Assembly (NCBI RefSeq): GCF_029873635.1
Contig: NC_080426.1
Coordinates: 51,288,093-51,352,092, forward strand
Origin: Malania oleifera
Lineage: Eukaryota; Streptophyta; Magnoliopsida; Santalales; Ximeniaceae
Reading direction: 5' to 3'
Length of the DNA stretch: 64,000 bases
Each line of letters begins with the position of its first letter. Positions within the stretch are counted from its first letter, which is position 1. Below are positions 10,711 through 23,441 of this stretch, in pieces. Below the pieces are notes generated by a model, which ran no database searches, was not told the origin of the DNA, and saw nothing but the letters and a program-made list of their open reading frames with translations. The position numbers and the translations under genes were made by a program.

Positions 10711-13700
10711 ATGGGAAACAGTGAAGAAGTGAAGCCTTCTAATTCCGAGAAATTATCTTCACCTGCACCGGTAAGTTGAAATGATATAGACATTCCTTTT
10801 ACTCTAACCCTGTCTGACGAGGCTTTGGATTTGGATAAAATATAATATAAATTTTATTGAAATTTGTGCAAATCTGCTCAAATCCAAATTCAAGGTCCAA
10901 AATTCATGCTTTCAAACCTAGCATAACTGCAGTTCTGTTATCAAGCAACTCTACTCTATCCCATGGATGGAGAAAACTGTGTTGCCTAATTGTATGCAGA
11001 CATGATTACTCCTCTTTTTATTTTTTGTGGCGGGGGAGGGGGTGATTACCACTTCAGTTTGTGCCTGAGAATTGGTCAATGCTTCTGTATTTGACAGGAT
11101 CAGACAAATGTTCATGTGTATCCTGATTGGACCGCCATGCAGGTACCTTTAAGCGTGCATTAATTTCCTTTTAATAAAATGAAACTGCTGTATGAATTAA
11201 ATTGATAGCAGTAATGCAAGCTGCTTTGTTTTAAATTCAGGCATATTATGGCGCCAGAGTTGCTCTACCACCATACTATAATTCATCTGTGGCATCAGGT
11301 CATGCTCCTCACCCTTATGTGTGGGGTCCTCCACAGGTATTTCCTGAAGCAGCAGCATGTTTACATCAAACATAGTAGCATTTTTATGCCAAGATACATA
11401 TTCAAATAGACTTTTGACATGGATGATTCACAACTTGGCTATTAATTCTCTCAGCCAATGATGCCATCTTATGGGGCACCCTACGCAGCATTGTACTCGC
11501 ACGGCATCTATCCACATCCTGCAGTTCCTCTTGTGAGTCTGCATCCTTTTTAGTTTTCTTCATTATCTAAAGGGTAATTGTTATCTTTCAGGAGGGTGAG
11601 CTTAGTTTGACATCATGTGCAGTTGTTTGTAGTGTTCTCGTGAAAAGTGAATGGGCATTTTGAAAGTCCTCTGAAATCGAGAGGGAATGAAGTTTTACGT
11701 GCTTGCTTATTAGCCCTAGATTTTTGTAGTAATACTGTTTTACACAACTAAGCACACCCTTGGAGTCTTCTGGTTATGTTCTGTTGAGGTTAATGGAATG
11801 ATATTGTTTTGACATGCGCCCACCAGGGAAGCTGGAAAGTCACCCTATGATTATCTGGCACCCATAAATAGTTGTTGAATCTAATTATCTTATGATTTTG
11901 CAGGTTGCAACCACTTCGAACATCGAAACACCTGGGAAATCATCAGCAAATACAGACAGAGGTTTAATGAAGAAGTTGAAAGGGTTTGATGGGCTGGCAA
12001 TGTCAATTGGCAATGGTAGTAGCCATAGTGCTGATGGTGGCGCTGACCATAGGGTGTCACAGAGGTTGGTTGAACTAAAGAACCTTTTCTCATTTGCTAT
12101 ATTTTATTTGACAAGCAGTGTGGTAGTCCTTCATAGCTTCTTCACACTGTATCTAAGAGAATTGTGTTCTTCCTATTTGTAGTAAGTCTCTTGTCCTGGG
12201 CTAACTTTCAAATTTGATAAACAGTGTGAACAGTGGAGAGACTGAAGGTTCCAGTGATGGAAGCGATGGGAATACAGCAAGGGTAAAGGTTTTCTTTTTT
12301 ACATGTCTTTGAGTCTTTCATATACAAGTCCTAATTATGACCCCCAATCTTTTGCCAGGCTGGTGAGGCTGGAAGGAAAAGAAGCCGGGAGGGTACTCCA
12401 ACAATTGGTATGTGTGCAATCCTTATAAAATAGTATATCTTCAGGACCCTTAGAATTTATCTGTGACAAATTTGCTTCAGTAGTATAACTTCCTTCGCTG
12501 AGTATTGGTAGTGTGGAGCAAGAGAAACCCAATCCCCTAATCCTTTAGATCTACTTTGTCTGACATTCAAAAATAAAATTTTATTTTTTATTTTTAAAAA
12601 AAAAGAGGGGAAAAAACTATTACCCAGGTTTTACTTTCTCACACCTGATTGATTAGTGTATATTTGTCAGTTTCAATAAAGGAATTGTTTTTTCACTCTT
12701 TCTCAAAGGTTAAGTAGCAATGCCTCTTCTTTATGCTGTGCACATGATATTTTGACCATTGCAGGATGGTAGAAATGGTGCCCTTAAAAATGTTTTCAGT
12801 AATATAACATAATTAGTGGAAAGTATGATGTGCTAAGAAAACTGATGTATTTTTTTTCTATTTTTTATGTGTTATTGATAAACTGATTCTCATAAAACAA
12901 AATCCATGCAGAGAGGTGTGAAGAAGAAACAAATTGAGCATTTGTATATTCATTTTTTGATTTTTATGATGCTAAACCAGCAGGTGGAGAAGGAAAAGCT
13001 GAAACACAGACCAGTCTGGTGCCTGCTGGGGAGACAAATGCAGCTACCGATAAGGTTTTGGGTATCAGTGTTGCTTCTGCTAGTGCCACTGGTAAACTTG
13101 GAGGAACTGTACTTTCTCCTAGTATGACCACAACATTGGAGCTTAGGAACCCTGTAAGCGTGAATGCAAAAACAAGTCCAACTAGTCTGCCACAAGGACC
13201 ACAACTTTGTGCAGTGTTTCCTTCTGAAGCCTTGTTACAAGTACTGTCTGCAAATGTTCCTTAGTTCACTCATTCTTCAAAAATATTTTCTTAAGCTTGT
13301 CCACTTTTGACTTTGGTCAGTTTATACAAACATAGTTTGTAAAAAAGATATGGAAACAGACCAACCCAGTTGATGAAATTGTCTGTGCTAAGATTTCAGG
13401 GTGTGGCCAGACCAAACTGGCTTTTGGTACTGTTCCAGGCAGGCAATACTTTGAATCCATTTCTCAACCCTGTTATTCTAAAATTAATTTTTGATGTTAT
13501 TCTTTTTTCCTTATTCTGTTTAGAATGAACGAGAGCTGAAAAGGGAGAGGAGGAAACAATCCAATCGAGAATCTGCTCGACGGTCACGGTTGAGGAAGCA
13601 GGTATAGGATGAGTAGAAATGTGCTGTTTGACACCTTACAGTCCCATCATTGGCTTGAGCTTATTTACGGTGCATACTTTAGCTCACTGCAATAGCTAAT

Positions 13701-14310
13701 GTTTGCTTCACCTTATTTTCTCCCCATCCAGGCGGAGACCGAGGAACTTGCAATGAAAGTTGAAGCATTGGGTGCTGAAAATGTTGTGCTTAAATCAGAA
13801 ATAAATAGGTTAACACAGAGTTCTGAGAAATTGAGGCTTGAAAATGCTACATTAATGGTAATTTTACGCCGTGCTTTCTTCATATTCTCTCAGCCTCATG
13901 ATATTTTTTTTGGGGTCTCCTTTTGTTGTTGTCGTGTTCTCGTCTGTAGCTTTAAGCGATATCATTTCCACAGGGGAAATGGAAAAAGTTTTGATAATGC
14001 CATAACTGCAGATTTATTGTTGCCTGGTAATTTCCTTTGTCTGACTCAAATGGGGACCTTAACTTGCCAGGAAAAACTGAAAAATGTACAAATAGGAGGA
14101 ACAGAAGGAATGCTTTTTAGCAAGGCTGACAATAATAGAGCACCACCTATCAGCACAGAAAACCTATTGTCAAGAGTAAGCAATTCAGGCTGTGTTGATA
14201 GAAACCCCGAGCATGAGGGTGATGCATATGAGAAAAGCTCAAACTCTGGGGCTAAGCTCCGCCAACTTTTGGATGCAAATCCTAGGGCTAATGCTGTTGT
14301 AGCTGGCTGA
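10711..14310 (+). CDS. GBF3: G-box-binding bZIP transcription factor, GBF3-like, 11 coding exons, 415 aa
   Basis: Nuclear factor that binds CACGTG promoter sites as a dimer. Exons: 10711-10770, 11098-11142, 11241-11336, 11455-11532, 11904-12064, 12225-12282, 12359-12407, 12984-13240, 13524-13601, 13732-13857, 14071-14310. The sum is 1248 nt in one frame, and every intron is GT..AG. The start MGNSEEVKPSNSEKLSSPAP and DQTNVHVYPDWTAMQAYYG match the proline-rich MFMR activation domain (residues 1 to about 95). RKRSREGTPT lies at about 172-181. The basic region is residues 269-294, with NRESARRSR giving N282-x7-R290. Leucines at 300, 307, 314, 321, 328 and 335 form six perfect heptads, with Asn311 at an a position. 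The C-terminus, LRQLLDANPRANAVVAG, is the GBF3 signature. Arabidopsis GBF3 is about 382 aa; the extra length lies in exons 8 and 11. The gene looks intact, and no key residue is missing. Confidence 0.95.
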
Positions 14311-14900
14311 TGAAGGAAGGTGCAATACTTTTGCCTCCTGTTATATTAAAATTTAAGGTAATCTCATTGTGCTGGTATTATCGCAAGCCCAAGATAGCAG
14401 CTAACAATAGTTCAGAAATGGAACAGGTGAATAGGATGGGGTATTCATGCAAAGTACTAATTTTAACAAGTTCTGAGTTAGCTCTCTCATGGCGGAACTG
14501 ATGTATTTTATCAAATATCAGATTGCTGTGATCGCCAGATAAAGTAGTGTACATTGAAGAGAATTAGGCAACAGAGTAGGGAAGGTATTGGAACTGTTTA
14601 TATATTGTTTAGTTATGCAATTTTTACGACTGGCAAGTGTTGGAGATGGAACTCTTTTATGTGTAGTATTTGGATGAACACTGGTGTGCCTTCTGTGAGA
14701 TTTATGCCTTTCAGTTGTTACTTTCATTACTTGGACATGCTTAATAATTTTATGAATCAATTGTTCAAATTCATGGAGATTTTAAAGATAATATTTTCAG
14801 TGGACGAGTCTGGTGGTTTGCATATTTGGGTCAAGAATTTTTTAGTTATGATTTGGAGCAGAGTGAGGTGAAATTGACTTTTTATAAGTCTTACATATTG
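14311..14900 (+). other. 3' untranslated region of the GBF3-type gene (end uncertain)
   Basis: Follows the TGA at 14308-14310. The stretch is AT-rich with short open frames that show no family. No single convincing poly(A) signal could be chosen, so the end is approximate. From here to about 15260 nothing else is recognised. Confidence 0.45.
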
Positions 14901-15259
14901 GTCAATCGGTTTTTCATTCCATTTTAACTGTCTTTTAGTTCAAACTCCACAAAAAGGTTTTGAAGTTGCGCTCTGCTAGCTGCAAGGATGAGCAGAATTC
15001 TAATCTCTCTCTGTTCATCTTGACAATTCAGGAACTACTTGACCAGCAGAGGAGCTGATCGACACTGTCATGTGCGTGCAATGCTGGATTTTAAGAAAAA
15101 AATAATTTTTATTTTAGAAGGAAAATTTGCTATTGAAGATGAAAATAATTTTAAAGAAATTTGGAGTTTAAAAAAAATAGATGTGATTTGTTAAGTTGGT
15201 TTGTGAATCATAGAAAATGCATTTGGGAGGTCTATTGTGCGTGCTGGAGGTGATATTGA

Positions 15260-15684
15260 TGAATCAATATGAATCAATACCTTCATCGTCAGTTGTTTGG
15301 TTAACTTAGAGAAGTGGAGAATTTTAAAAAAAAATAAAAGATGCAAATAAATAAATAGAGACGAGGTAGAAATTTATATGGTTTCGCTATGTCTATTTTA
15401 TGGGTGGATGGAATCAAAATTTTATTATCATGCGAGAAAGTATAATATGATATGGAATCAGCCGATATATATCTCTCATTTTTTTTTGTTTTAATATACT
15501 CTACTTATTTCAAGAATGCAAGTGAGTATTTAAGCATGTAATATTTATACAAGCATGCAAAGATATGTTTAACAAATGTGAGGGGTAGGATGTCCTTTTA
15601 TAGGGAAATATGGATACCATAGGATGGAAAATCAAAGTGGTTGAAGATGGGATGACATCCATATTTCTCATAACCCATTATACA
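15260..15684 (-). repeat. Probable 3' LTR of a minus-strand copia relic
   Basis: On the minus strand a purine tract AAGGGAG lies just before TGTATAATGGG (LTR start at plus 15684). CCTATAAAAGG, a TATA-like box, lies about 90 bp in. This follows the RNase H end of the copia remains, as a 3' LTR should. The other end is not certain. Confidence 0.5.
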
Positions 15685-15689
15685 CTCCC

Positions 15690-18600
15690 TTCGATGTCAC
15701 TCATATATTAATTATTTATGTTAATATCTTTAAAGTGTCTCATTCTAATGAGATGAATCAATTTCTTGAATGTTGTAACAGGTAAAGTTTTGGTGAACAA
15801 ATTTGTTAGATTATCCCTTGATCGAATCTGCTGAACATTTATATCATTATTTTTTTGGAGTTCATATGTATAGAAGAATTTTGAAAAGATATGTTTTGTT
15901 CTGTCACTATTTATGTATCATCTTCTTAGTTGAGCTAAACATGCAGTGTTGTCTTCATATCAAATTGTTGGAATATTCTTGATTGATTGAAGACACAGAG
16001 CCGCACGCATTCTCTACTAACTTCATGTATAACTAGTATTTCACAATGATTGAAGAATGTTGTTGTAATTGTCTATTTTACTAATTTCCAAGATATAATA
16101 ATTTTTTCGTAAAGAAATACATATCCAGTTTGAGATTTAGTATTGTGAGGGTCATATAGATATTCAACATCTGCATATCCTACTAATTGAGATTTGAAAT
16201 CAAATGAGTAGAATAGATTCAAATCATATGTACCTCTCAAATAGCGTAGAATGTGTTTAATTCCATTTCAGTGACGCCGAATAGGAGCAGAGTTATATCT
16301 TGCTAGTATATTTACAACAAATGCAATGTCAGGTCTTATACAATTTACCAAATACATTAGAGAGTTGATAGCACTTAAATATGATACTTTAGAATCAAGT
16401 AATTCCTTCCTCTCATCATGAGGTTAAAATTGATCATTCTTAACATCAAGTGATTTGTAACGCCCTGTTTTTTTTATTTTTTTCTTTTCAACCAATTACC
16501 TCTCATACCATAATAATAATAATAATAAGAAAGACAACTGAGTCAATCTAGACCCAAAATGGGGTACCGGGAATACATCTATCAACACACGTACTTTATC
16601 GATGCAGCGTAAAACATAACACGTTTAAACTTTATTTTTAACACTAGAGTACTACATGTCTCTAAAATATACACATAACCCCCAAAATAAATCAACCACT
16701 AATTCAAGGTTTATACACCCATAATCGTGTTTTTCAAAATAAATCCACATACCCTGTACTATAGAGCGATGTATCCTCTATCTCGGAGCTCACTCTGCCT
16801 GACGTATCGAATTTCCTGAAATATTTAAGATCTATGGGGTGAGACACCTCTCAGTAAGTGGGAATAATATATTATTAGTGTGTGGCAGTGAGTTTCAGTG
16901 TATCATATCATGTTTATAAAAATATTAATTTAACTGAGGTATCATAGGAATCTATACTCATATTCATAACATATATGTATATTTATAACCATATGTTTTT
17001 TTCGAAAATATAATCATGCTCAATAAATATTTTCAGTATACAGAGTATCATATATGTCAAAGTATTAACATATGAGTATATCGCATCTATAATGAGGAGA
17101 CTCATCTATCTCATCGTCATGTAATAACCCCACATAACTGGGTTGTGCGGCCCGAATGCGAGACTTAATCCGGTTGGCCTACTAGGTTAAGTCGGAATAT
17201 CTCGTCTGTAGTACGATTGGCCCACCACAGCCTGGTCCGGACCCAAGGGCAATCAACATCTCTCCGAAGGCCCAATCAACTTCCAATACCTACATGCTCC
17301 CTGAGCTGTGTGGTTGCACTAATTTAATCACTAGCAACGGTACTATGTTCTCATGTCATTAATCAATCGGATTCTCATTTCTATCACTCATTTTACATAA
17401 AAATCTATTTTCCCAAAAGTTTTCATTTCTCATAAACATGCCCAAGCACATGAGTATCCATATGTAACACATCTCGTCTGTAACTCATGGTTGTTCATCA
17501 TATCTATCCATATAAAACTATCATGACTGTGTATATCACATATATCATGTCTGATAAAAACATGTTTGTATAAATCTCATTTCAACATATCTATCACAAA
17601 CTTATCAATATATTACTCATATCATCATATATGTTTATATCTTAACATAAACTTCATTCCCTCATATAAAATATTCACAGAATTATTTTTCAGTAATCAA
17701 AATTATTTCTCATGTCACACAGATTTCCAATAATATTCAACCATATCATAATTATTCAGTAAAACATTGAATATTTCCAAAACTACCATCTCACATATAT
17801 ATATACCCAATAAGTTAGCAAATTCACATATATTATTTTCATGTCATACTTGGATTTAATCTTTTAATTTCCAAAAATTTCTGACACAATTTAATTCCCC
17901 TTACCTGACTTACTGAGAAGTCTGCTAACATACCCAATCTCAAGCCTGTGTCATACAAAATTCAAAACCCTAAAATTCACATTTCCCCCAAATCAATCAA
18001 TTCAATTCCAAGAAAAATAATTATTTTAATATATCCTAAACCCACACACTCCCAATAGCTAATTAAAATTTAAAAATAAATAATGGATATAATTCCACTA
18101 TCCTCACCTTAACCTTGGAGTGGTGCCTAGGAAACCCAAATTAAAAATCTGCTCTAGCCAACATGACGAGAATCGAACTTAGGACCCTGTGATGGTGTCC
18201 GATAGTCAATTTGGCTAAAGATTTAAGGAAAAATTAAGGGGAGAGAGAGAGAGAGAGAGAGGTTACCTTACCCCAAGAGTGGTGTCCACGACGCTCCTAC
18301 GACAAATCCATTCCGGTAAGAATGTTGGTGGCGGAGAATGGAATTCAATATTATAATATTATATTAATATATTATTATATTATATTATTTAATTAATAAT
18401 TATTTATTTATTTATTTATTTATTTTAATTATTTTTTACTTTTTATTTTTTATTTTTTAGAATCACCACATGATCGCACCATCATTGGAGATCTCAAAGG
18501 ATGAACTTTATCCATATAAAAATACATTTTCGACATATTTAGATTGATGAACAAAAATTTTGCCATTTACATGTTCAATTTTTAGGTCAAGACAATATTT

Positions 18601-19655
18601 TGTCTTTCCTAAATCTTTCATCTCAAATTCTGTCATTAAATAATTAGCAGCTTTAGTGAACTCTTTAGGAATCCCAACTAAATTCAAATCATCAACATAA
18701 ATAGCGATTATAGCAAATCCAGATTCTAATCTTTTAATAAAAAGGCATGGAAAAATTGGATCATTTATGAATCCTTCTTTCACAAGGTACTCACTTAATT
18801 GATTGTACCACATGGGTTCAAATTGTTTTAGTCCATATAGAGAACGTTGGAGTTTAATTTAATATAAATTTTTGGATTTTACTTCAGGCAATTTAAATCC
18901 TTCAGGGATTTTCATATAAATTTCATTATCTAACGATCCATATAGGTATGCTATTACTACGTCCATAAGGCGCATGCTCAGTCGTTCAACAACTATTAGC
19001 CCAATTAAGAATTTGAAAGTGGTTTCATCCATTACGGGAGAATATGTCCCCTCATAATCAATTATGGGTTTTTGCAAGAAACCTTGTGCCACAAGCCTTG
19101 CTTTATATCGAGTAATTTCATTATTTTTATTTTACTTGCGCACAAATACCCATTTGTATCCAACGGGTTAGACATCTTCTAGTGTCTAAACTAAAGGTCC
19201 AAAAACTTCTCTTTTTAATAGAGAGTTTAATTCTGATGTGATAGCTTCTTTCCATTTTGGCCAATCACTTTTATATCGACATTCATTAACAAATTTAGGT
19301 TTAGGATCCTCATTACTTCTAGTAATGTGAGTAGCTATTACATATGCAAATGTGTTGTTAACAACAACTTTATTTCTATCCCACATTTATCATGTGTAAT
19401 GAATTGAGATCTTATTATTATTTCTACGTACCTGTCCCTTTTCAAGGGATGTCTCTTCAGGAGATTCCTCTTCAGGAAGTTCCTTTTCAGAAGGTTCCAC
19501 AATAGGGATTTCATTTTCAGGAGAAACTAGTTTGTGAATATCGAATGGATTATCCACCTTTGTAACCTCTTCTGGAGTGTTTATAGATTTCAATCTTCTC
19601 CTTCTAGGAGTTTTATCTTTTGCACCAATAGACCTTTCACGTTGATCATATAGAA
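15690..19655 (-). mobile_element. Ty1/copia pol remains, old and broken, split by a solo LTR
   Basis: Minus-strand translation gives, from right to left: an acidic linker before the reverse transcriptase (19593-19390), then segments at 19386-19186, 19092-18859 (TYSPVMDETTFKFLIGLIV) and 18813-18508 (FAIIAIYVDDLNLVG, the YVDD catalytic motif region, then HQSKYVENV). After the 16456-18470 insertion, RNase H segments follow at about 16440-15780 (SQLVGYADVEYL-like, SQTGYVF). The 5' part of the element, including gag and most of integrase, is not seen. The copy carries several breaks. Confidence 0.82.
16456..18470 (-). repeat. Solo gypsy-type LTR inserted in the copia relic
   Basis: Plus strand begins TGTAACGCCCTG and ends AATCACCACA. 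Target sequences are TGATT (16451-16455) and TGATC (18471-18475), four of five matching. It interrupts the copia reverse-transcriptase/RNase H region. GTGAGACACCTCTCAGTAAG near 16840 is shared with the Tekay-like LTRs at about 23853, 33485 and, inverted, 37020, so it is a related family. Contains a GA run near 18240-18262. Unlike its relatives it shows no clear GTCGAC-type palindrome array. Confidence 0.75.
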
Positions 19656-19659
19656 CTAT

Positions 19660-20740
19660 GTCGTATAAAATTTTTAAAATTCATTATTATTATATGTTAT
19701 ATAGATATGATATAGATATGATAATTCTCATTCAGTGACTTTGGTACTGAGCATTCCCAAAATGGATACTATCGGGTCGGGTGAATTTTTGAACTTAATG
19801 GTTAAACTCTACTGAGGTCACGATACTGTAAGGAGGGACTAACTAAAAAATAGCTCGACACCATATCTTTTTTTGAGGATAATTATGCCATATTTGATGG
19901 TGCATATAATTTGCAAAATGCTTTAAGGTAAAATCTAAATCTTTTTAAATTTTATTTCACCTAATATAAAAAAATTATTCTTTATCTATTTTTTGTAAAA
20001 AAAAAAAAAAATTATAGTATTTTTTACTTATTTTTTAGGTAAATTGTCAAATTTTGTTCTATTATAACTATTTTTTTGCATTACCCTCAAATTACAAATA
20101 GCAAGGGATTATTTAGTTGTGAAAAATGGTTTTTATCTTTTATTTTAATTTTTTTAAAAATTACAAAATGTTAATTTTTTAGTAGTATTTACTTATGGAA
20201 ATAATTTTATTTTTATTTCTAATTTCTTAAATAATTATAAAAATGCACCTCATTTCTTAATTTTTAAATTTTTTTTAAATTCTCATACAATATCAGTATA
20301 ATTTATATTAGTATTTTTTTAATTAATTTTACATTTAAATTGGTCCATCCGTAAATAAATTTCTATAATATATATGTCCATAATATTTCTAAAATTTTTA
20401 TCTACTATAAGTAATTTTTATAAATATTATATTATTCGTATAAATTTATTAACATTTGTCAACTCTACAAATGATATAAAATAATATTTTACTAATTTAT
20501 ATATATAGATAAAAATGATAAAGATTCCATTAATTGGGCGTAGGCGTGCCACGTGGGTCTCCAATCATAATAATTACAATATTTTTTTTTTTCTATGTTT
20601 TTCTTTAAGATGTACTTGATATACAGGATGACATGCACTTAAGTATGCTGGCTCACTTCCTGGACTTGGGGAAAAGGAGGGCCCACCGTCCCAACACGAA
20701 GCATGCATATGGACGTAGTTAATTTAATCTTTGAATTTTT
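19660..20740. other. AT-rich stretch, nothing recognised
   Basis: Low-complexity AT-rich DNA with A and T runs. It contains an isolated CCACGTGG near 20550 with no gene beside it. It could be host spacer or decayed repeat. Confidence 0.6.
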
Positions 20741-22002
20741 TATTAAAATACATCTGAGCCAACGGTAGTTAACCGACTCGGCCGCCTACGGTATTATTCT
20801 GGCACGTCTGATATCTCAGCCTTCTGTAGTTAACCGGCACACTTCGATTGTCCTAGGCCTTCGGTTTTATTCCGACTTGACATTTTCACAAAACCTAGAA
20901 TAATTTTGGAACTCACGTTCCTATATCTAATTTCAATTACACACGACTTACGGTAGTTAACCAGCACGCTTTTTCACCAAACACATCATTCAATATATCA
21001 ACTCATTCCACACTTATTCGAGTAAACAAATAATCTCATAACTGATACTCCGAAAATACAATTTAACATAATCAAAGGTACGATCATCTTTATATTACAG
21101 TTTAATCAAATATATAGTTTTTTAACAAAAACGGAGATGATACCCAAAACCCTGATTTTCCCAAAAACTGTAAACCCGAAAATCTCATAATTTCACTTGA
21201 TAGATTTTCCCAAATAAGTGACCAAAACATCTGTATAATCGTAAATCATAGTTTTACCGATTCATATTACAAAAATAATTGATATAAACATAAACCCCTT
21301 ACCTTATCCCGAAAACCGAAACACAAACTTAATTAGTCCAAAACAACGACACGGGATCCTCAAAACCTAAAAACCGAAGAACAACACTTCAATACAATCC
21401 TACCTACTACAAATCTACCGAACCAAAAATGAAATCGGACCATTACCTCAATTTTGGGATAAAACCCGAAAATCCTCAAAACGAAGATTTGATCTGCTAT
21501 AACCATAGATATTCCTCCACTAATCCACGTAGTAACGTCGGATCGTCGATTCAGGTAACCAATGGCCCGAAATCTGAGAGAGAGAGAGAGTTGGTTTGAG
21601 TTCAAGAGAGAGAGTTGGTTTGAGTTCAAGAGAGAGAGTTGGTTTGAGTTCAAGAGAGACAGAGGATTTTGGTTTCTTCTCCATTAAGCAATGAAATAAA
21701 TATTTATAACTTAGTTGACCAGGCCAGTCTCGTTGATGAGACGACGTCCTTGTCGACGAGCATAAGAAGGGAGTTCTTCGACGACGGAGTTGGCCTTATT
21801 GACGAGCCTAAGACTTTATAATTCCAAAATCTCTCAGCATCCTCTCGTCAACGAACCTCTGAATTTTGTTGTCGAACTGTAAAAGGGACTTCGCCGACGA
21901 GAGAAGGAGCCCCGTCGATAAGCCTTGTTGATTTTCCCTTTTTAAATTTCCTTCTCCTTTCTTATTTATTTAATCCAAAAATTCTCAGGTTGGGTTCTTA
22001 CA
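20740..22002 (-). repeat. Tekay-like LTR fragment
   Basis: Shares CAAAACCTAGAATAATTTTG, the GATGATACCC block and the end TGGGTTCTTACA with the LTRs at 23442-25561 and 33076-35240, but the other half is missing. A minus-strand TATAAATA is at about 21700-21708. An array of CGACGAG and TCGTCGAC-like palindromes lies at 21715-21930. A 24-bp unit (LNSNQLSL if translated) repeats three times at about 21590-21660. Confidence 0.7.
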
Positions 22003-23441
22003 GAGATTGCCAAATTCGTTGAACAGTGTCTGACATGTTAGCAGGTTAAAGCGGAGCACTAGAGGCCAACAAGACCACTTCAACCCGTTGATATCCCTAA
22101 ATAGAAGTGGGAGCATATCTCGATGGATTTCGTATCAGGGTTGCCTTTAGCGGTGCATGGACAAAATGTCATTTGAGTAATAATGGATCGGCTGATGAAG
22201 AGTACGCACTTCGTTTCGATCAAAGTCAGTTATTCTATGAATAGGCTGGTAGAGCTTTATGTGCAGGAGATTGTATGACTTCACGGCATCCCGGTTTCCA
22301 TTGTTTCATATCGAGATCCACGGTTCACCTTTCGGTTCTAGAAGAGTTTACAGAACACCTTGGGATCTCAACTCACCTTCAATACCGTGTTTCACCCGCA
22401 AACGATTGGGCAGGTCAAGAGGACCATTCAGATTCTGAAGGATATGTTGCGGACGTGTGTGCTAGATTCTGGGGATAGTTGGATTCGATATCTACCGCTC
22501 GTAGAGTTTGCATATAATAACAGTTATCAATCCAGCATCAAGATGGCACCATATGAGGCTTTGTATATTCATCAGTGCCGATCTTTGTTGCACTGGGATG
22601 AGGTAGGTGAGTGGCAGATTTTGGGGCCAGAACTAGTTCAGCAGACCATCGTAAAGGTTGAGCTTATCAAGGAGAGGATTAAAGTATCATAAAGTCGGTA
22701 GAAGATTTACGCAGATACTCGCCGACGGGAGCTAGAGTTCGAGATCAGTGATATGATATTTTTTAGGATTGCTCTGATGAAAGGGGTGATTAAATTTGGG
22801 AAGAAAGGCAAGTTGAGTCCTCGGTACATTGGACCATTTGAGATGTTGGAAAGGATTGGTCCAGTTGCCTATCAAGTGGCGTTACCCCCAGCACTGTCTA
22901 GAGTTCATAATGTTTTCCACGTATCAGTGCTGAGGAAGTACGAGTCAAATCCTTTGCCCATGATAAGTTATGAGTCTTTGGAGATCAGGGATGCTCTGGT
23001 ATACGAGGAGGTACCAGTTCAGATTATGGATCGAAAAATACAGGTACTGCGTACTAAGGATATACCGTTAGTGAAGGCGCTACGGCATAATTTTGCAATT
23101 AAGGAGGCTTCTTGGGAGTTAGAGAAAGAAATACACTAGAAATACCCATAGCTTTTCAGAGAGGTTTGACCCCAGACAGATCAGTAGGCAACACAGGTAA
23201 GTATTAGTTTTATTTGCAGGTCAAGTAAAGTAGGTTGTTTAGTTTGTTAGTTTATTATGGTTTCTGTATATGAATGGTCTTGGGAGAGTTTGGTATGATA
23301 TTGTAATCTCCCAAGATATGGTATGTAACCACAATATTTTTCCTCCATAAATGAGGGTAATTAATAAACTTGGAACGGGATCACTATGTGGGTGGCTACC
23401 GACTCTTCGGTAGATATGGATTGTAAGATAAGGATGTGATC
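22003..23441 (+). mobile_element. Tekay-like gypsy element, integrase part, plus strand
   Basis: Encodes integrase segments: AKFVEQCLTC, WEHISMDFVSGLPLAVHGQN, then NTVFHPQTIGQ and [16 protein letters not shown]. These are followed by the C-terminal GPFEMLERIGPVAYQVALPP and a chromodomain-like end (KALRHNFAIKEASWELEKE, 22753-23139), typical of the Tekay/Del clade of chromoviruses. It starts abruptly at the LTR fragment ending at 22002. It resumes at 35241 after the insertion of a second element. It is an old broken copy. Confidence 0.85.

Noticed and set aside
20545-20560. G-box-like CCACGTGG
   Set aside because: It stands alone in AT-rich DNA with no gene beside it, so no regulatory role is claimed.
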